Source of the DNA: Halicephalobus mephisto
Lineage: Eukaryota > Nematoda > Chromadorea > Rhabditida > Panagrolaimidae
Assembly: GCA_009193035.1 (NCBI GenBank)
Contig: SWDT01000226.1
Coordinates: 1 to 64,000, forward strand
DNA: 64,000 nucleotides
Reading direction: 5' to 3'
The notes under the pieces are model-generated. The model was not told the origin of the DNA, ran no database searches, and was given only the letters and a program-made list of their open reading frames with translations. Below are positions 1-12,500 of this stretch, piece by piece. Every line of letters starts with the position of its first letter. Position 1 is the first letter of the stretch. Made by a program: the position numbers and the translations under genes.

Positions 1-2657
1 ATCTCGGTCATGTCCCCAGCAGCGAACATCCTCAAGTCATCCCTCAGAGCACAAGCATCGACGGTTTTGCGGTAGAAGTCCTCATTAAAGGTCTTGCCGA
101 AAAGAATATTGTCTTTGAAAGTCAGATTCTGAATCCATGCTTCTTGAGGAACATAGGCGATGGAGATATCCGTTTTTCTGTAGAAATTCCCGGAGATTCT
201 ATTCAGTTCCCCGGCCACTGCAGAGAGGAGGGAGGATTTCCCTGATCCAACCCTCCCGACAATACCAACCAACTCTCCTTTCCTGATTTGGAAGTTGATC
301 CCCTTCAACTGGAGATTGTTATTCTGTGGAAGATCCCATGAGAAATTCCCTTCTTGGACCTCTACAACAACGTCTTCGTCGGAAACATCGATGTTGTTGA
401 CGATCTTCGGAAGTTCCAGCTCTGCCAGGAAGTCTTCGATTCTGATCAAGGACACTCTAGCATTGATAGCTTCTTTGATAAGGTCTGGAAGAATGTAAAC
501 ACTGAATCTCATGAGATTGAAGAGCATCAACGATATGAAGGCCACTTGAGGAGTCAACTGTTTTCCGTCTATAAGTATGTACCCAATAAAGGACACTATT
601 GTAGCCAGAATAGGACAGAGATTGAATGTAGACTCCAGGATGGCTAGATAGATAGAGGCGTTCTTGAATTGAGTGACTTCTTGGGCTCTGATGACAGCTA
701 CACGAGCTCTCATGGACTCCTCCCAGCCGTAGAGTTTGAGAACCTTTATCCCTGAGAGAACATCGGTCATGAGCTTGAGTCGTTGATCCTTCAGCTCCAT
801 CTGCTTCTGTTCGCATTTGGAGACGAGTTTGATGAAAACCGAGTTGACGGGAAGGAAGAGGAAGATGACGACCAAGCCATAGAAGGCATTGTGGCCGATG
901 AATAGTTCGAGGCCAATGAAACAGGCAACGATCTGAAAAAGTAAAATTTGATTGGTTCATAATCACTTGTTTTATAGCTAAGAATATTATTGCTAATACA
1001 TCCTCAAAATGAGTGTTATTGTTTTATGTAAAAAGACGATCGAATTTTGTTCAACGATTGTCTTTTTTGTAATTCTTACAGTGAATGATATCGTACAATT
1101 TAATTTTTTAGAAAGAAACATGAGTTCCAAACTGAGAAAAGCTCTGCACTAGAGGTCAAACAATAAAGCATGGTATTTCATTAGATCTAGCCGGTTAAAT
1201 GCCATAAGGCTCGATTACTACTTGAATTAGTAATATCCTGGGAATCTGCAGTGCTCTTGACATTTATTTTTCTGTTTAATTGACGACATTGTGTAGAAAA
1301 CTCAAACTTACAATGGAAGGGGCGTAGGCGTAATCTGCCAACATGAACCAGAAATTTCTGACTCTCTCTACGTCCGTGGAGAGCAGATTCACAACTTCAC
1401 CTGCGGAATACTTGACTTTGCTTGAGGAAGCAAGCTTCATAGCTTTGGCGTAAACAACATTTATGAGGATACTCTGGACATTTAAGTATCCCAGCAGAGA
1501 GTAGAAATCCGATCTTGCTAGCATCGAGAATCTGAATATAGTCACAATCAAGATGAACACGACCAATCCTAGGGAGAACCAGAAAGGATAATTGTTCTGT
1601 ACAGAATCTACTACAAGCTTCAAAAATACCGGATCTGCCATAACTATTATAGCGAAAATAATAGTTGTCAAAATCCCACCAATGACAAAGAAAGCCGTAG
1701 ATTTCATGAGAGAAATAAAGAGCCAAGGAATCCATCTCTTGGAAGAATCACGAAGATGCTCTGGGGGAAGTTTCGATCTGAAGAGAGTTAGAAGCTTCTC
1801 TGGATGGTTTCGTTCATCCAGACCCCAGGCATGATCGTAGGTTATTTTTTCTCGGTAGCCTTGGGTCATGAGTCTGGTGGCATAAGAGAAGAAGCTCCGA
1901 CCGAGAGTGGAAGTGATTCTGTCGGGACAAACTGCCTGAAAGCATTTCCTAAATTATCCACATTGCTTGTAGACTTGCCTTGTTGCCGTGAAAGTTCTCA
2001 TAACTCTGGGGGTATCTGTCGACGAAGGAGTAGAGGACGACGAGAGAAGATAAAGCGACCACCTCTACAACATAGATGGCTGTGAGTGGGATGTTGTTCT
2101 GGAAGGAAATAGAAAATATCAAGTTCCGTGTTAAGATTCAGTTATTTCGGGTCTTCTAAAAATAAAAAACCCAGAAAACTTACAATATTGTACTGTACAA
2201 AAGTGGTTTGAGATGCGGCGAAAAACAATCTCGTCGTCCAAGCGAAATGGACCCAGATGGAGCTTAGAATCCCTCTTCTCCATCTCCAGAGATCACAGAC
2301 TGATAACAAAAGAACGTTAACGAAATCCAGACAGTTCCCAATTAAAACATCTTTGTCTTCATTGAACTCCCCAAAATAGAAGACGAAAATTCTAACAACA
2401 GAAAAAACAACAACAAGAAAGCTTAAAAGACCCTTGGTCACTAACAACTTCGTTAAGGCTAACTTTGGAGACTCTACTAAGTATCCGTAAATAATCAGAA
2501 ATACCAAACAAGGGAAACTTAGACAGATTTGTAGGAAAGGAAACAAAATAAAACTCAAACAAGGAGTCAATGCCTGAGGGAAAGTTGTATTTTTATCGAA
2601 TTGCTCTATTAGAGGAGAAGAGCAAAAAGGAAAATAAGAAAAATTTGAGTTGTTCAT
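1..2657 (-). CDS. ABCC/MRP-type ABC transporter, 5' part (truncated by window edge)
   Basis: This is the N-terminal two-fifths or so of a full-length multidrug-resistance-protein (ABCC) exporter, an ATP-driven pump for organic anions and conjugates in plasma or vacuolar membranes. Exons read on the minus strand: 2657-2184, 2098-1979, 1935-1312 and 932-1, all joined in phase 0. Exon 1 encodes a hydrophobic TMD0 preceded by a short N-terminus with CSSPL. Exon 3 begins the first ABC transmembrane domain and contains the family-typical block around SAGEVVNLLSTDVERV. Exon 4 finishes that domain and enters nucleotide-binding domain 1, with Walker A GRVGSGKSS near 270-242 and the Q-loop YVPQEAW near 165. 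The ABC signature, Walker B, TMD2 and NBD2 lie beyond the left edge. The intron between exons 2 and 3 appears to be a 43-nt GC-AG intron (AAG|GCAAGT). Family assignment is secure; the subfamily member is not determined. Confidence 0.9.
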
Positions 2658-2849
2658 GATGTCAATTTTGATAAAATACAGTGCGTCCTGTTTGAAAGCT
2701 TAGAAACACTCCATAATGATCGGAAAAGCAGTGGCAGCAATGTAAATAAGGAAGAAAATCCAATAAAAGAAACACACAAGATCCAATATTGTGCAATACT
2801 GACGAGCAGAGCGGAGACATAAAAGTTTTGTGCTTGGGTCATTTCACCA

Positions 2850-3400
2850 GGACTAAGTCCAAATGTACATTTAATTTTAGAAAAAACTAAATGTCAAATA
2901 GTAAAAAAAATTTTAATAATAAAAAAATCAGAAATCTTTTGAATAATAAAGCAAAAAAGTTTTTTTAAATAAAAAGTATTTTTAAATATATTTTAAATTT
3001 ATTTTAGAGATAAAAAGTAATTTTTAATTTATTTCGAAATCTACTTTAGAGATAAAAAATATTGCATAACATATTCGAAATTTATTTTAAAAATAAAAAA
3101 TATTTTTCAATATATTTAATAAAAAATATTTTTATATATTTTGAAATCCATTTTAAAAATAAAAAATATTTTTTAATATATTTAATAAAAAATAGTTTTT
3201 ATATATTTTGAAATCTATTTTAAAAATAAAAAATTATTTTTACTTTTATTTTTGATTGTTTAATTACTGTAATAAAAAATCCAAAAATATCATTTTTTTT
3301 TTAAATTAAAATTTTTATTAATTTTTACATATTTTTAGAAATTTAAAAAATATAAAAATAAAAGTTGTTTTATCTAGTCCGGATATTTGTATAATTGAAG
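2850..3400. repeat. AT-rich tandem repeats between transporter and phosphatase genes
   Basis: This gene-free stretch is almost pure A/T. From about 2985 to 3240 a unit of roughly 60-70 nt is repeated with variation: a TATTTTGAAATC-like core followed by TATTTTAAAAATAAAAAAT. No coding potential or RNA gene was seen. It separates the start of the ABC transporter from the 3' end of the phosphatase gene, both on the minus strand. Confidence 0.6.
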
Positions 3401-3597
3401 ACAGGAATTAATTTTGAATATCGATTTCTGAATAAATCTCTTTATTTTTTCGAAATCTCTCAAATGCAAATATGTATAACCCTTGGATTATTAAACTTTT
3501 TCAACACGGAATTGGACCCAATAAGCAAAAAGTGGACTCTCGATTTCGAAAGGCACTTTTTGCACCGAGTTTTAATTTTTGGATTTTCTGATATGTT

Positions 3598-6500
3598 TCA
3601 ATTCAGATAGATTGAAGCTGGTTTTCTCTGAGGTGGAGGAGATTTGTTCGATTTTATGCTTGGTCTGTTTGAAGGAAGGGTTCCGTTTCCTACTTTTTCT
3701 TGATCTTCTTCGACGGAATCTCTAGCTGGACTATTTTCGTTCTCATTGGCCCTGTATTCCGGATTGGTCATGTACCAATGCAACATGAGATCGTAGAGAT
3801 ATTTGTATTCGTCCTGAGAAATTTTTATTTAAATTTTTTATTTTATAAAAAAATCTTACTTTCATATCGATCAATTGAGGTCTGTTGATTCTGATCATTT
3901 TTACGACATGAAAAACATCGACTTCATTGTCCATGTCGATCTGATCAATGCAGACGTTAGCAGCAATAAAAATGCCGGCCCTACTGTAGCCGTTACTGAA
4001 AAATAGAAAAATTAAATTCTTGGCGTTCTGTTCTGAATGCCAACAATACAGTAATACAGTGATTTTTGTGGACTAAATTTAAAGTTTATAAAAGATACAA
4101 TACAATAAAAAAATTTGTGGTCGAATTTTTTATTTTTGGAAAAGTTTTAATTTCGTTTTTGGCGTTCTGTTCTGAATGCCAACAATACAGTAATATAGTG
4201 ATTTTTGTGGACTAAATTTAAAGTTTATAAAAGATACAATACAATTGACAAAAAAATTTGCGATAGAATTTTTTATTTTTGGAAAAATTTTATTTTCGTT
4301 TTTGGCGTTCTGTTCCCAATGCCACAGTATACTCTAATAAGTTGGAATTACGGTAGAAATTAATTTTATCTTTACAATAAAAATCATAAACTTCGTGATT
4401 TTCGTGATTAGACCTAGTTTTAAGGATTTTAATAAATGAAAAAAGTTAAACTTACTGTGACATCACAATAGTGGGCTTAGTCTCGGGTCGATCAGGAGCT
4501 CTCTTCCTCCACGATCTGGCCATTTTTATCAACTCAATCAATCCTGAAGTCGACAAAGGAACTTTGTTCTCCAACGGCCACATCCTGACCTGAAGGATAC
4601 AGCAGATCCTGATTTCTGCTTCTAGTTGTTGTTGACTTGCTCCAGTCGCCATGATTTCTGAGATCATAAAAGTCTGAAAATATTTTCATTATTTTCAGAT
4701 CTAGATGATTCAATATTAATCAAACTGCAAATCGTTAGATATTCTTTTGTAAGTTTACGGTATGAATTTTAATTTCGAATTAATCAGTGAAATTTCAGAC
4801 AGTGAACATTAGACACACAAGACAAAACAATAACGGACCAGTTTATCTATTTGTTCGCTGAGCTCCCGTCGAGCATCTCTAGACCGTGTATACTGTAACA
4901 GTTGCTGAATCTCCTTATCGGCTCTCTGAAACATCCACTCAACGAAGGAAAGCGGAACGTTAGGGCCCAATCAAGATGAAAGACAACCGAGCTTCGGATT
5001 ATCAAAATTCGAATCCAAAGTTCAAAGTCGAAATTTGGATTTTTAAAAAACATTTATAATTTTTTATTTCAAAAATATATGTCATCTAAATTAAAAACTG
5101 AAATTTAAATTTTCCTCATTCAAACATGAATCATAAGTTTCGTTTTTAAGTGAAAAATTCAAATTTTAACTTTGAATTTTGGATTCGAACTTTGATAACA
5201 CGAGGCACCGAGCGCGAAGCCTTAGGCAATCGAACCAAAAAGACAAAGGGCACAAAGAGAAATTTTCGTCTCGAGAGCCACTTACAAGTTTATTTACGGA
5301 ACCTTCTTCTGAATTTTCTTTCCCATTTGAATAAGGGGTTTTCCCGTTGGGAGTTTTGTTCTGAGGTCTCGGAGAATTCGGCTTGCCCCTGTCTATCACT
5401 CTATGTAACGGAAACGGCTCAGACGGCTGAAACGAGCGAGAGATGCGTGAAAAAATAAAAAAGCAATATAAAAAAAAATAAATGTGAGTCCTGACACGAA
5501 AATTCAAAAATTTGAGTAAAAATTGACAACATGTAGTTGGTCCCGGAAAGAAAACTCAAAAATGGGTTTTGGAGCGAAAATTAATAACATATAGTTGGTC
5601 CTAAAGCGAAAAATAAGGAATTGGTTCTTAATCAAAAATTTATAATTAGTCTCGAAACGAAAATATCGGAAATTGATTCCTAAAACGAAAAACTATAAGG
5701 TAATTAGTCTCGAAACGAAAATATCGGAAATTGATTCTTAAAGCGAAAAACTATAGGGTAATTAGTCTCGAAACGAAAATATGAAAAAAAAGTTTTTAAG
5801 AGGAAAATTTATAAAGTGATTGGTCTCGAAACGAAAATCTAAAAAGTAATTTCCAGTGCAAAAACTTACAATGATTTTTAATATAATCAGTTCCAAAGTG
5901 GAAATTTATATTATACTTTGTCTTAAAGGGAAAATTAAAAACATGATTGATCTCAAAGCGAAAATTTAAAAAATTCCTAAAATTTAAATTTAAAAAATTC
6001 CTAAAATGAAAATTTAAAAAATTCCTAAAGCGAAAATTCTTTAAAAATCCTAAAGCGAAATTTGATAATCTGATTGATCTTAAAGCGAAGACTTAAAAAA
6101 ATATAAAATTAGTGTTAAGAATTTTAAAAAATTGCGAAAGTAATACAAATTTGAAAATATTCGGATTTTCGTGTCAGGAAGACGTTTGGCTCGATTGCCG
6201 GGCCAGGATTCGCGGTATGAACAGATGGACACAAAACTAAAAAGCAGGAAAAATGCTTGATTTTCCAAAGGATAAACCGAAGGGGAACAAGGCCAAATCC
6301 ACAATCAAGCATAAACCCAGGACCTTGTCAAAATGTTCCAATACTTCACTTCTTGGTTGGATAAATTTTTTTTCTTTTTTATTTCTTCTTGCAAATTCTC
6401 TTGCGATTCTGGAAGCGGATCTGGCAAGTTCAGCGACTTTAGCTCCACCTTGACGGATATGACTAACAACACTGGCGTTGGAAAGCTGCCTCAAAACCCC

Positions 6501-9500
6501 CTCGCTCGTGACCACGGATCTGGACCTCATCCTGCCTCTGTAGATCGATTTGAAACGGAAACTCTGGCCCGGGGGACAGCTGCGATTTCTTTTTTCCCTT
6601 TGTTGTCTCATGTGTTCCTCTGCTTCTTCGGACAGAAACCCCTTCAATGTGGGTCTTCTGAAGACCGGCTTCTTTCTTCTGATGATGTCCAAAGTCGTCG
6701 GTTTCCGTTCATTCATCTCATCCGCAGAATAAAAAAGAAAAAAGATAAAATGACAAGGAATCCCTAGGGCTATTATATTACTTTTAGCTCAAAGCACCAA
6801 AAATGAGTAATTTTAACAAATTTAAAACTTCTGTAAGAAGCTAAAGCGCTGTTTTTCCGAGAGTAAGACCGACAGACTTGGGCGCTAGAGGAAATAAAAC
6901 CAACCCGTTTCTGGATTTTGACCATAGTCGAAGTCATCGCGGGATACTGTTGGTAGTTCAGGACTTCAACGACAAAAGGACCGTAGTTCTGCTTCCCTTT
7001 AGTATGGATGAATTGAGGATAGACCTAAAAAATTAAATTAAAGCTGTTTTTGGATAGTGACTGAAAAATGTAGTTACTTTTTAGTCACTATCCAAATTTC
7101 ATTAGAGCTGTCATTTTTAACAGCTCTGTAAATTGTCAAGGATAGTGACTGAAAAGATTACCAAAGCAGTGACTAAAATCAATCACTATCCAAATTTCAT
7201 TAGAGCTGTCATTTTTAACAGCTTCATAAATTGTCAAGGATAGTGACTGGAAACAATTATTTTTAGCTTTTTAGTCACTGTTTCTATGATAAGTAAATGG
7301 ATAGTAATTTAGAAATTTCTGACTATCCAAACTTTGTTAAAATTGTAATTTTCGAGAGCTTTACAAAGTGATCCGGATAGTGACTGAAATTATAAAAATC
7401 CATCTTTGTTTTTCCATATTGATTTATAAATTTCCAATTTTCTCACTTTAGTGTTTTGGAGATTCGTCAAATTGATTACGGTATGAGCTGAATGATCGAA
7501 AATCAACGTCCAGAAGCTGTCGATGGTCTGTTGTTTGGGCCATTCGGTGACGATGTACTCGGATTTCCTCGTGAATCCGTCGACTTCGACGGCGTTGATG
7601 TAAGTGTAGTCTTTGCTTTCTCCGTGAAGTGTCTGGAGATACGGTCTAGCGTGATCTGGAGGTACTACCATCACATCCCTATTTTTGCTTCTGTTTTCCA
7701 TCCTGTGTCCTCCAGCACAATCTCCGATTTTCAACATCGGAGTCAACGTCGTCAGAAGTTTGTTTTCGTGAGAATCTTGAAGTTCCATTTTTTCTCTGTC
7801 TTTTTTGGATCTGTACATGGAACTTCTGTCTTTCAACTGATGCATCTGGATCGGCTGGATGTTGCAAAGAACGGCTTCGGCAAGCACGTCGTAGATGAAT
7901 ATGTATTGGTCCACGGAATCGATGAGATTCGGACGAGCATTCACCATCGTCTTTGAATATTCATAAACGTCGATTTGGCCTGTTTTCTTGAGAAGTTCCA
8001 AATTTGCATCCAAGGCAATGTAAGCCCCCGAACGACCGGCTCCATTACTGAAAAAATAAATTTTTAATAATTTTAAAAAATAATTTTATTTTTAATAATT
8101 TTAAAAAATAAATTTTTAATAATTTTAAAAAATAATTTTATTTTCCATAATTTTAAAAAATAAATTTTTAATAATTTTATTTTTAATAATTTAAAAAATA
8201 GATCTTATTTTTAATAATTTAAGAAAAAATTAATTTTTAATAATTTAAAATAATTTTATTTTTCATAATTTAAAAAAGTAATTTTATTTTCAACGATCTT
8301 TGAAATAAGAATTTTTCTAGTTCTAGAGTGAAAAAATGATTTTTATCTGAGACGAAAACCCGGAAGTGGGAATTTTATTTCCGAATTAAAACGTTTTAAA
8401 AGTTATTCATTATTGAAAAGTTGATTTCGGTCTTAAGACGAAAAATTGAAATTTGAGTTTTCGTTTTAGGATCCAAAAAATTTTACTGATGTCAACGTTA
8501 AAATTGAAAGTTTATATTTTTCTTTCTAAGACCTTGTTGAGACAGAAACAATAATAGAGAGGACTAGAAGTGAGAGTCTGAATATCGGGGGTGGGGGGTA
8601 CTGTAGGGTATTAATGAGATTCTTAGTTATTTTGTAAGTTGAAACTTGTTATGCAGATATTAAGACAGAAGATGAACTAGAGGACCCGAAGAGATAACCT
8701 GAATATCAGGAAGCATGGGGTACTGTAGGGACTTGAATGAAATCCTCAGTTGTATTTTTAGGAGGATTTGTGTAAATTTTATCTTTAGTATCCCAGTGAA
8801 GATTGTTAAAATACTTCTGTTTTCTATCTTGACAGCTGGTTTTTAATCAATAGAATTCTTTATATTATTAGATTACTGTTAATACAAAAAACTAAACTAG
8901 AAAAAGAGGACCCGAAGAGATAGCCTGAACATCAAGGAACGTGGGATACTGTAGGGCATGGGTGAGACTGTTGCAGAGCTGTTGATTTCGAATTTTCAAA
9001 TCGAACTTTGAACCGATTTCAGACAAAATTAAAATCGATTTCGAACTGAACTATGAAGTTTGAAAATCAAAAAATTCGGATTTGAAAAATCAACAGCTCT
9101 GCTCGGTCTACTGTAGGAGGAAATATGAAAATCGTATTGTTCGAGTAAAAATTATTAATTTTTGTTTTCTATCTTGAAAAAAATGCAATTTAAAAACCGT
9201 CTTGATCGTAATCGAAAATTATAATTTTGATCAAAATCCGACAGTGGAACAGTCTCAGTTTTCGTCCCAGAAAGTGATACCGACCGCTTTTCGTTCTCCG
9301 CAGCCATTTTTCCGTGATTTCCTGTTTTTAATTTTGATGAAACAAATGTCTGAAAAATGAAAACAAAAGTTTTTTCAAACACCTGTTCCACTGAAGGTCT
9401 TATTTTTGAGTCAAATTGATTCTTAAATTTAACCACATGATTAAAATTTAAAAAAATAAATTCGATGAAAAATTTTAAAATTTTATTTTTTTATTTTTGG

Positions 9501-12500
9501 ATATTTTTATCCCAAAGTGTACTGTCCAAAGATGCCATATCAGGTAAGTAAAAAATATAAAAATTTTAAAAATTTATAAAAAAATTTGAATTTTTTTTAT
9601 TTTTTAGGAAATTTAAAAAAATTCGAAATTTATTAATTTCAAAAAATTTCGAAATAATTTTAGATTTCAAAATTTATTAATTCCAAAAAATTTCGAAATA
9701 TTTTAGGATTTCTAAAAATTTTTTAAATTTATAAAAATTCGAAAATTTCTAAAATTTTGGAAGATGTTAGAAATTTTAAAATAATTTTAGAGGATTTCAG
9801 AAACTTCCATGAGATTCTAAAAACTTTTATAAAATTTTTATAAATTTTTATAAATTTTTATAAATTTTTATAAATTTTTATAAATTTTCAAAAATTTCGA
9901 TTAATTTCAAAAAATCTCAAAAATTTCGAAATTTATTAAATTCTATGAATTTTTACAAAATTCTAATTTAAAAAACATTAATTAAACTCCTGATTAGAAA
10001 ATCGTTAAAAAAATAATTTAAAAAATTCCAAACATTTTTTTGAAAATTCAATTTTATTTTTTTGTCCCAAAACTGGAATGATTTTAAAAACTTCCGGGTT
10101 TTAGAATGAAATTTAAAAAATTTTCGTGTTAAGATTATATTTTTTAAATTTTTTAAAAATTCTGAAATTATTTGAATTTTTAAAATTTAAAAATTTTATT
10201 TTTTTTAATTTTAAAATTTTGAAGTTTTTTTAAAATTTTATTAATTTTTTTTTAAATTTAAGATTTTTTTAAATTCTTTTATTTTTTTTTAAATTTAAAA
10301 TTCTTTTATTTTTTTTATTTTTCTTTTTTTTAAATTTAATTTTCGAAAATGATGTAGTTTGTAATTTTGAAATTAGTTTGATTTTTGATTAATTTCTTCT
10401 TTATTAAAACGTTCGAAGGAAATTAGCGTTAAACTAAAACAAGTTTTTGAAGAATACACGACGTTTGAAACATGGGTCTTTTGTTTCGATTTTTTATTTT
10501 TAACGAATTTCAGTTGGTTCAAAAAGAGTAAAAAGAGAAAGAGCTTTTGATCTTCTCAGACTCGAGAGGGCTTTGGATGACGCTGATTTTGATTCCAGAA
10601 GGATCGGAGAACGAACAATAAGAGATTTGAGGATTCCAGTGGATGAAGACACAAGATGTCAAGAAAAGTGCAACAACGAATTGAAGACAGGATTGGACAT
10701 GGTCAAAGCTCATACTTCTTTCGGATCCATCGGAGTCCCTTCTGTCGTTGACGAATTGGATTTGAGGATGTTCTGCAAACTGGATACTGTCCATGACAAG
10801 TGCCTGAGGGACTGTGGATTCGAGATACAATTCAACATGAGGGATTTTGTCTGCAGAGATAGGTACAAAGAGGTCAGTTAGAAATAAAAGTTGGATAGTG
10901 ACTGGTTTGAATTTTAAAAATATTTAGTCACTATTCTAAATAATTTATAAAGCTGTCAGAAAATAGCTTCCTTGAACGACTAGGATAATGACTGATTTGG
11001 ATAAAAAAATTTGTTTTTAGTCACTATTCAGAACAATTTATAGTTATTATAATTAACAATTTTAGTGAAATTCTAGAATAGTGATTGAATTTGACAAAAA
11101 ATTGCTTTTAATAGTCACTATCCAAGGCAATTTCTACAGCTGTAAAAAATAACAGTTCTAATAGTGATTTAGGATAGTGACTGATTTTTTTTTATGAAAT
11201 TGTTTCTTTTAGTCACTATCCAGGGCAATTTCTATAGCTGTAATAACTGATTAGGATAGTGACTATTTTGATTGGCTTATTGTTTTAGTTGCTGTTAATA
11301 ATTGAACTTTCCAGATGGTGTACAACCTCCCTTGTTACAACTACGCTTCATCTGAACTGAAACGTCATTGTGGAGCCAAAAGATGCGGTCCCTACTCAGA
11401 ACTCCAAGTTTCGATCCTAGGATTTGCTCAAAGATGCAGAACTCTAGTTTGTGACTTGTCCTGCACTCACAACGTCCTAATGCGGCAATGTGGATGGACA
11501 ACAGGAACCAGAGCTTTCAGATTCTTGTTGGATTACACAAGGACTCAAGTTTCAACTTGGATGAAGGAAACTGCCATCAGCATGAAAAGAACTGTCAACC
11601 AAATAATCCCAAAGTCTTGTTCAAGATTGTATTGCGAGAGATTTGACGCTCGTAATTGCACATATGTCCCTTCCACATAGTTCTCCATTAGAGCAATTCC
11701 CATAGGAGATGTACATAAACTTGATATATAAGTCATTAAAAACAGAAAATGATTCATAAATATAATTCATATATGACTCAATAACTACTATATACATAAA
11801 AAGTAATAGAATCAAAGTCAATTATAAATAAGAAGTTTACGGAATTTTTTAATTTCAATGTTCTCATATATGAAAATACAATTCTTAAAGACTATATATG
11901 ACTCAGTAAAAATCCATATATGAAAAGTAATTATATTCAAGAAAAAAGTATATGAAGATTTTAAATTTTAAAGTTTTTATATATCAAAGTACAATTTTTA
12001 AAGATTTCATATATGAGGAACAATGCAATTATATTTACTTCTGCGTAAATGAGAAGTTAATTGAAATGATGAGTTTTAATTTTTCCATACATAAGAAACC
12101 CATATATGAAAGTGTATTTTTCCATTTTTAAAAGTTCATAGTTCGAAACCCACCTGCAATGAACGACAACAGGAGCATCAACAGGATTCTTCTCCGTCCA
12201 TTGTCTGACTCTTCTTCTGAGCTCGATAAAAGCGGAAATATAAGGAAAACTATTCAATTCCCATTCTGTAAAATGGAAATGTCTGACGATCCTTTCTCCT
12301 CCGTCCGGATCATTTGCATTTTTTAATTTCACAGTCCGGATTACCTACAATTATCTCATGATTTGTGTTCTATATTATCGAAGTTAACTGTTAAACTTTG
12401 AGGTCAAAGTTTACTGTTATAGTTTGAAATCGAAGTTAACTGGTAAACTTTGAGATCAAAGTCAACAATTACAGTTTGAAGTCGAAGTTAACTGTTAAAC

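Noticed and set aside
457..966. 169-residue minus-strand frame
   Set aside because: Shadow frame of the ABC transporter exon 932-1; the transporter frame has the family motifs.
2654..2842. 62-residue hydrophobic minus-strand frame upstream of the transporter start
   Set aside because: Out of frame with the transporter and no splice site joins it; the ATG at 2657 already gives the expected N-terminus.
9155..9436. Minus-strand frame containing MAAENEKRSVSLSGTK
   Set aside because: The ATG after TTTTCAG is attractive, but the codon phase of the next phosphatase exon (inside the active-site motif) does not fit a start here and no other partner is seen; left as noncoding.
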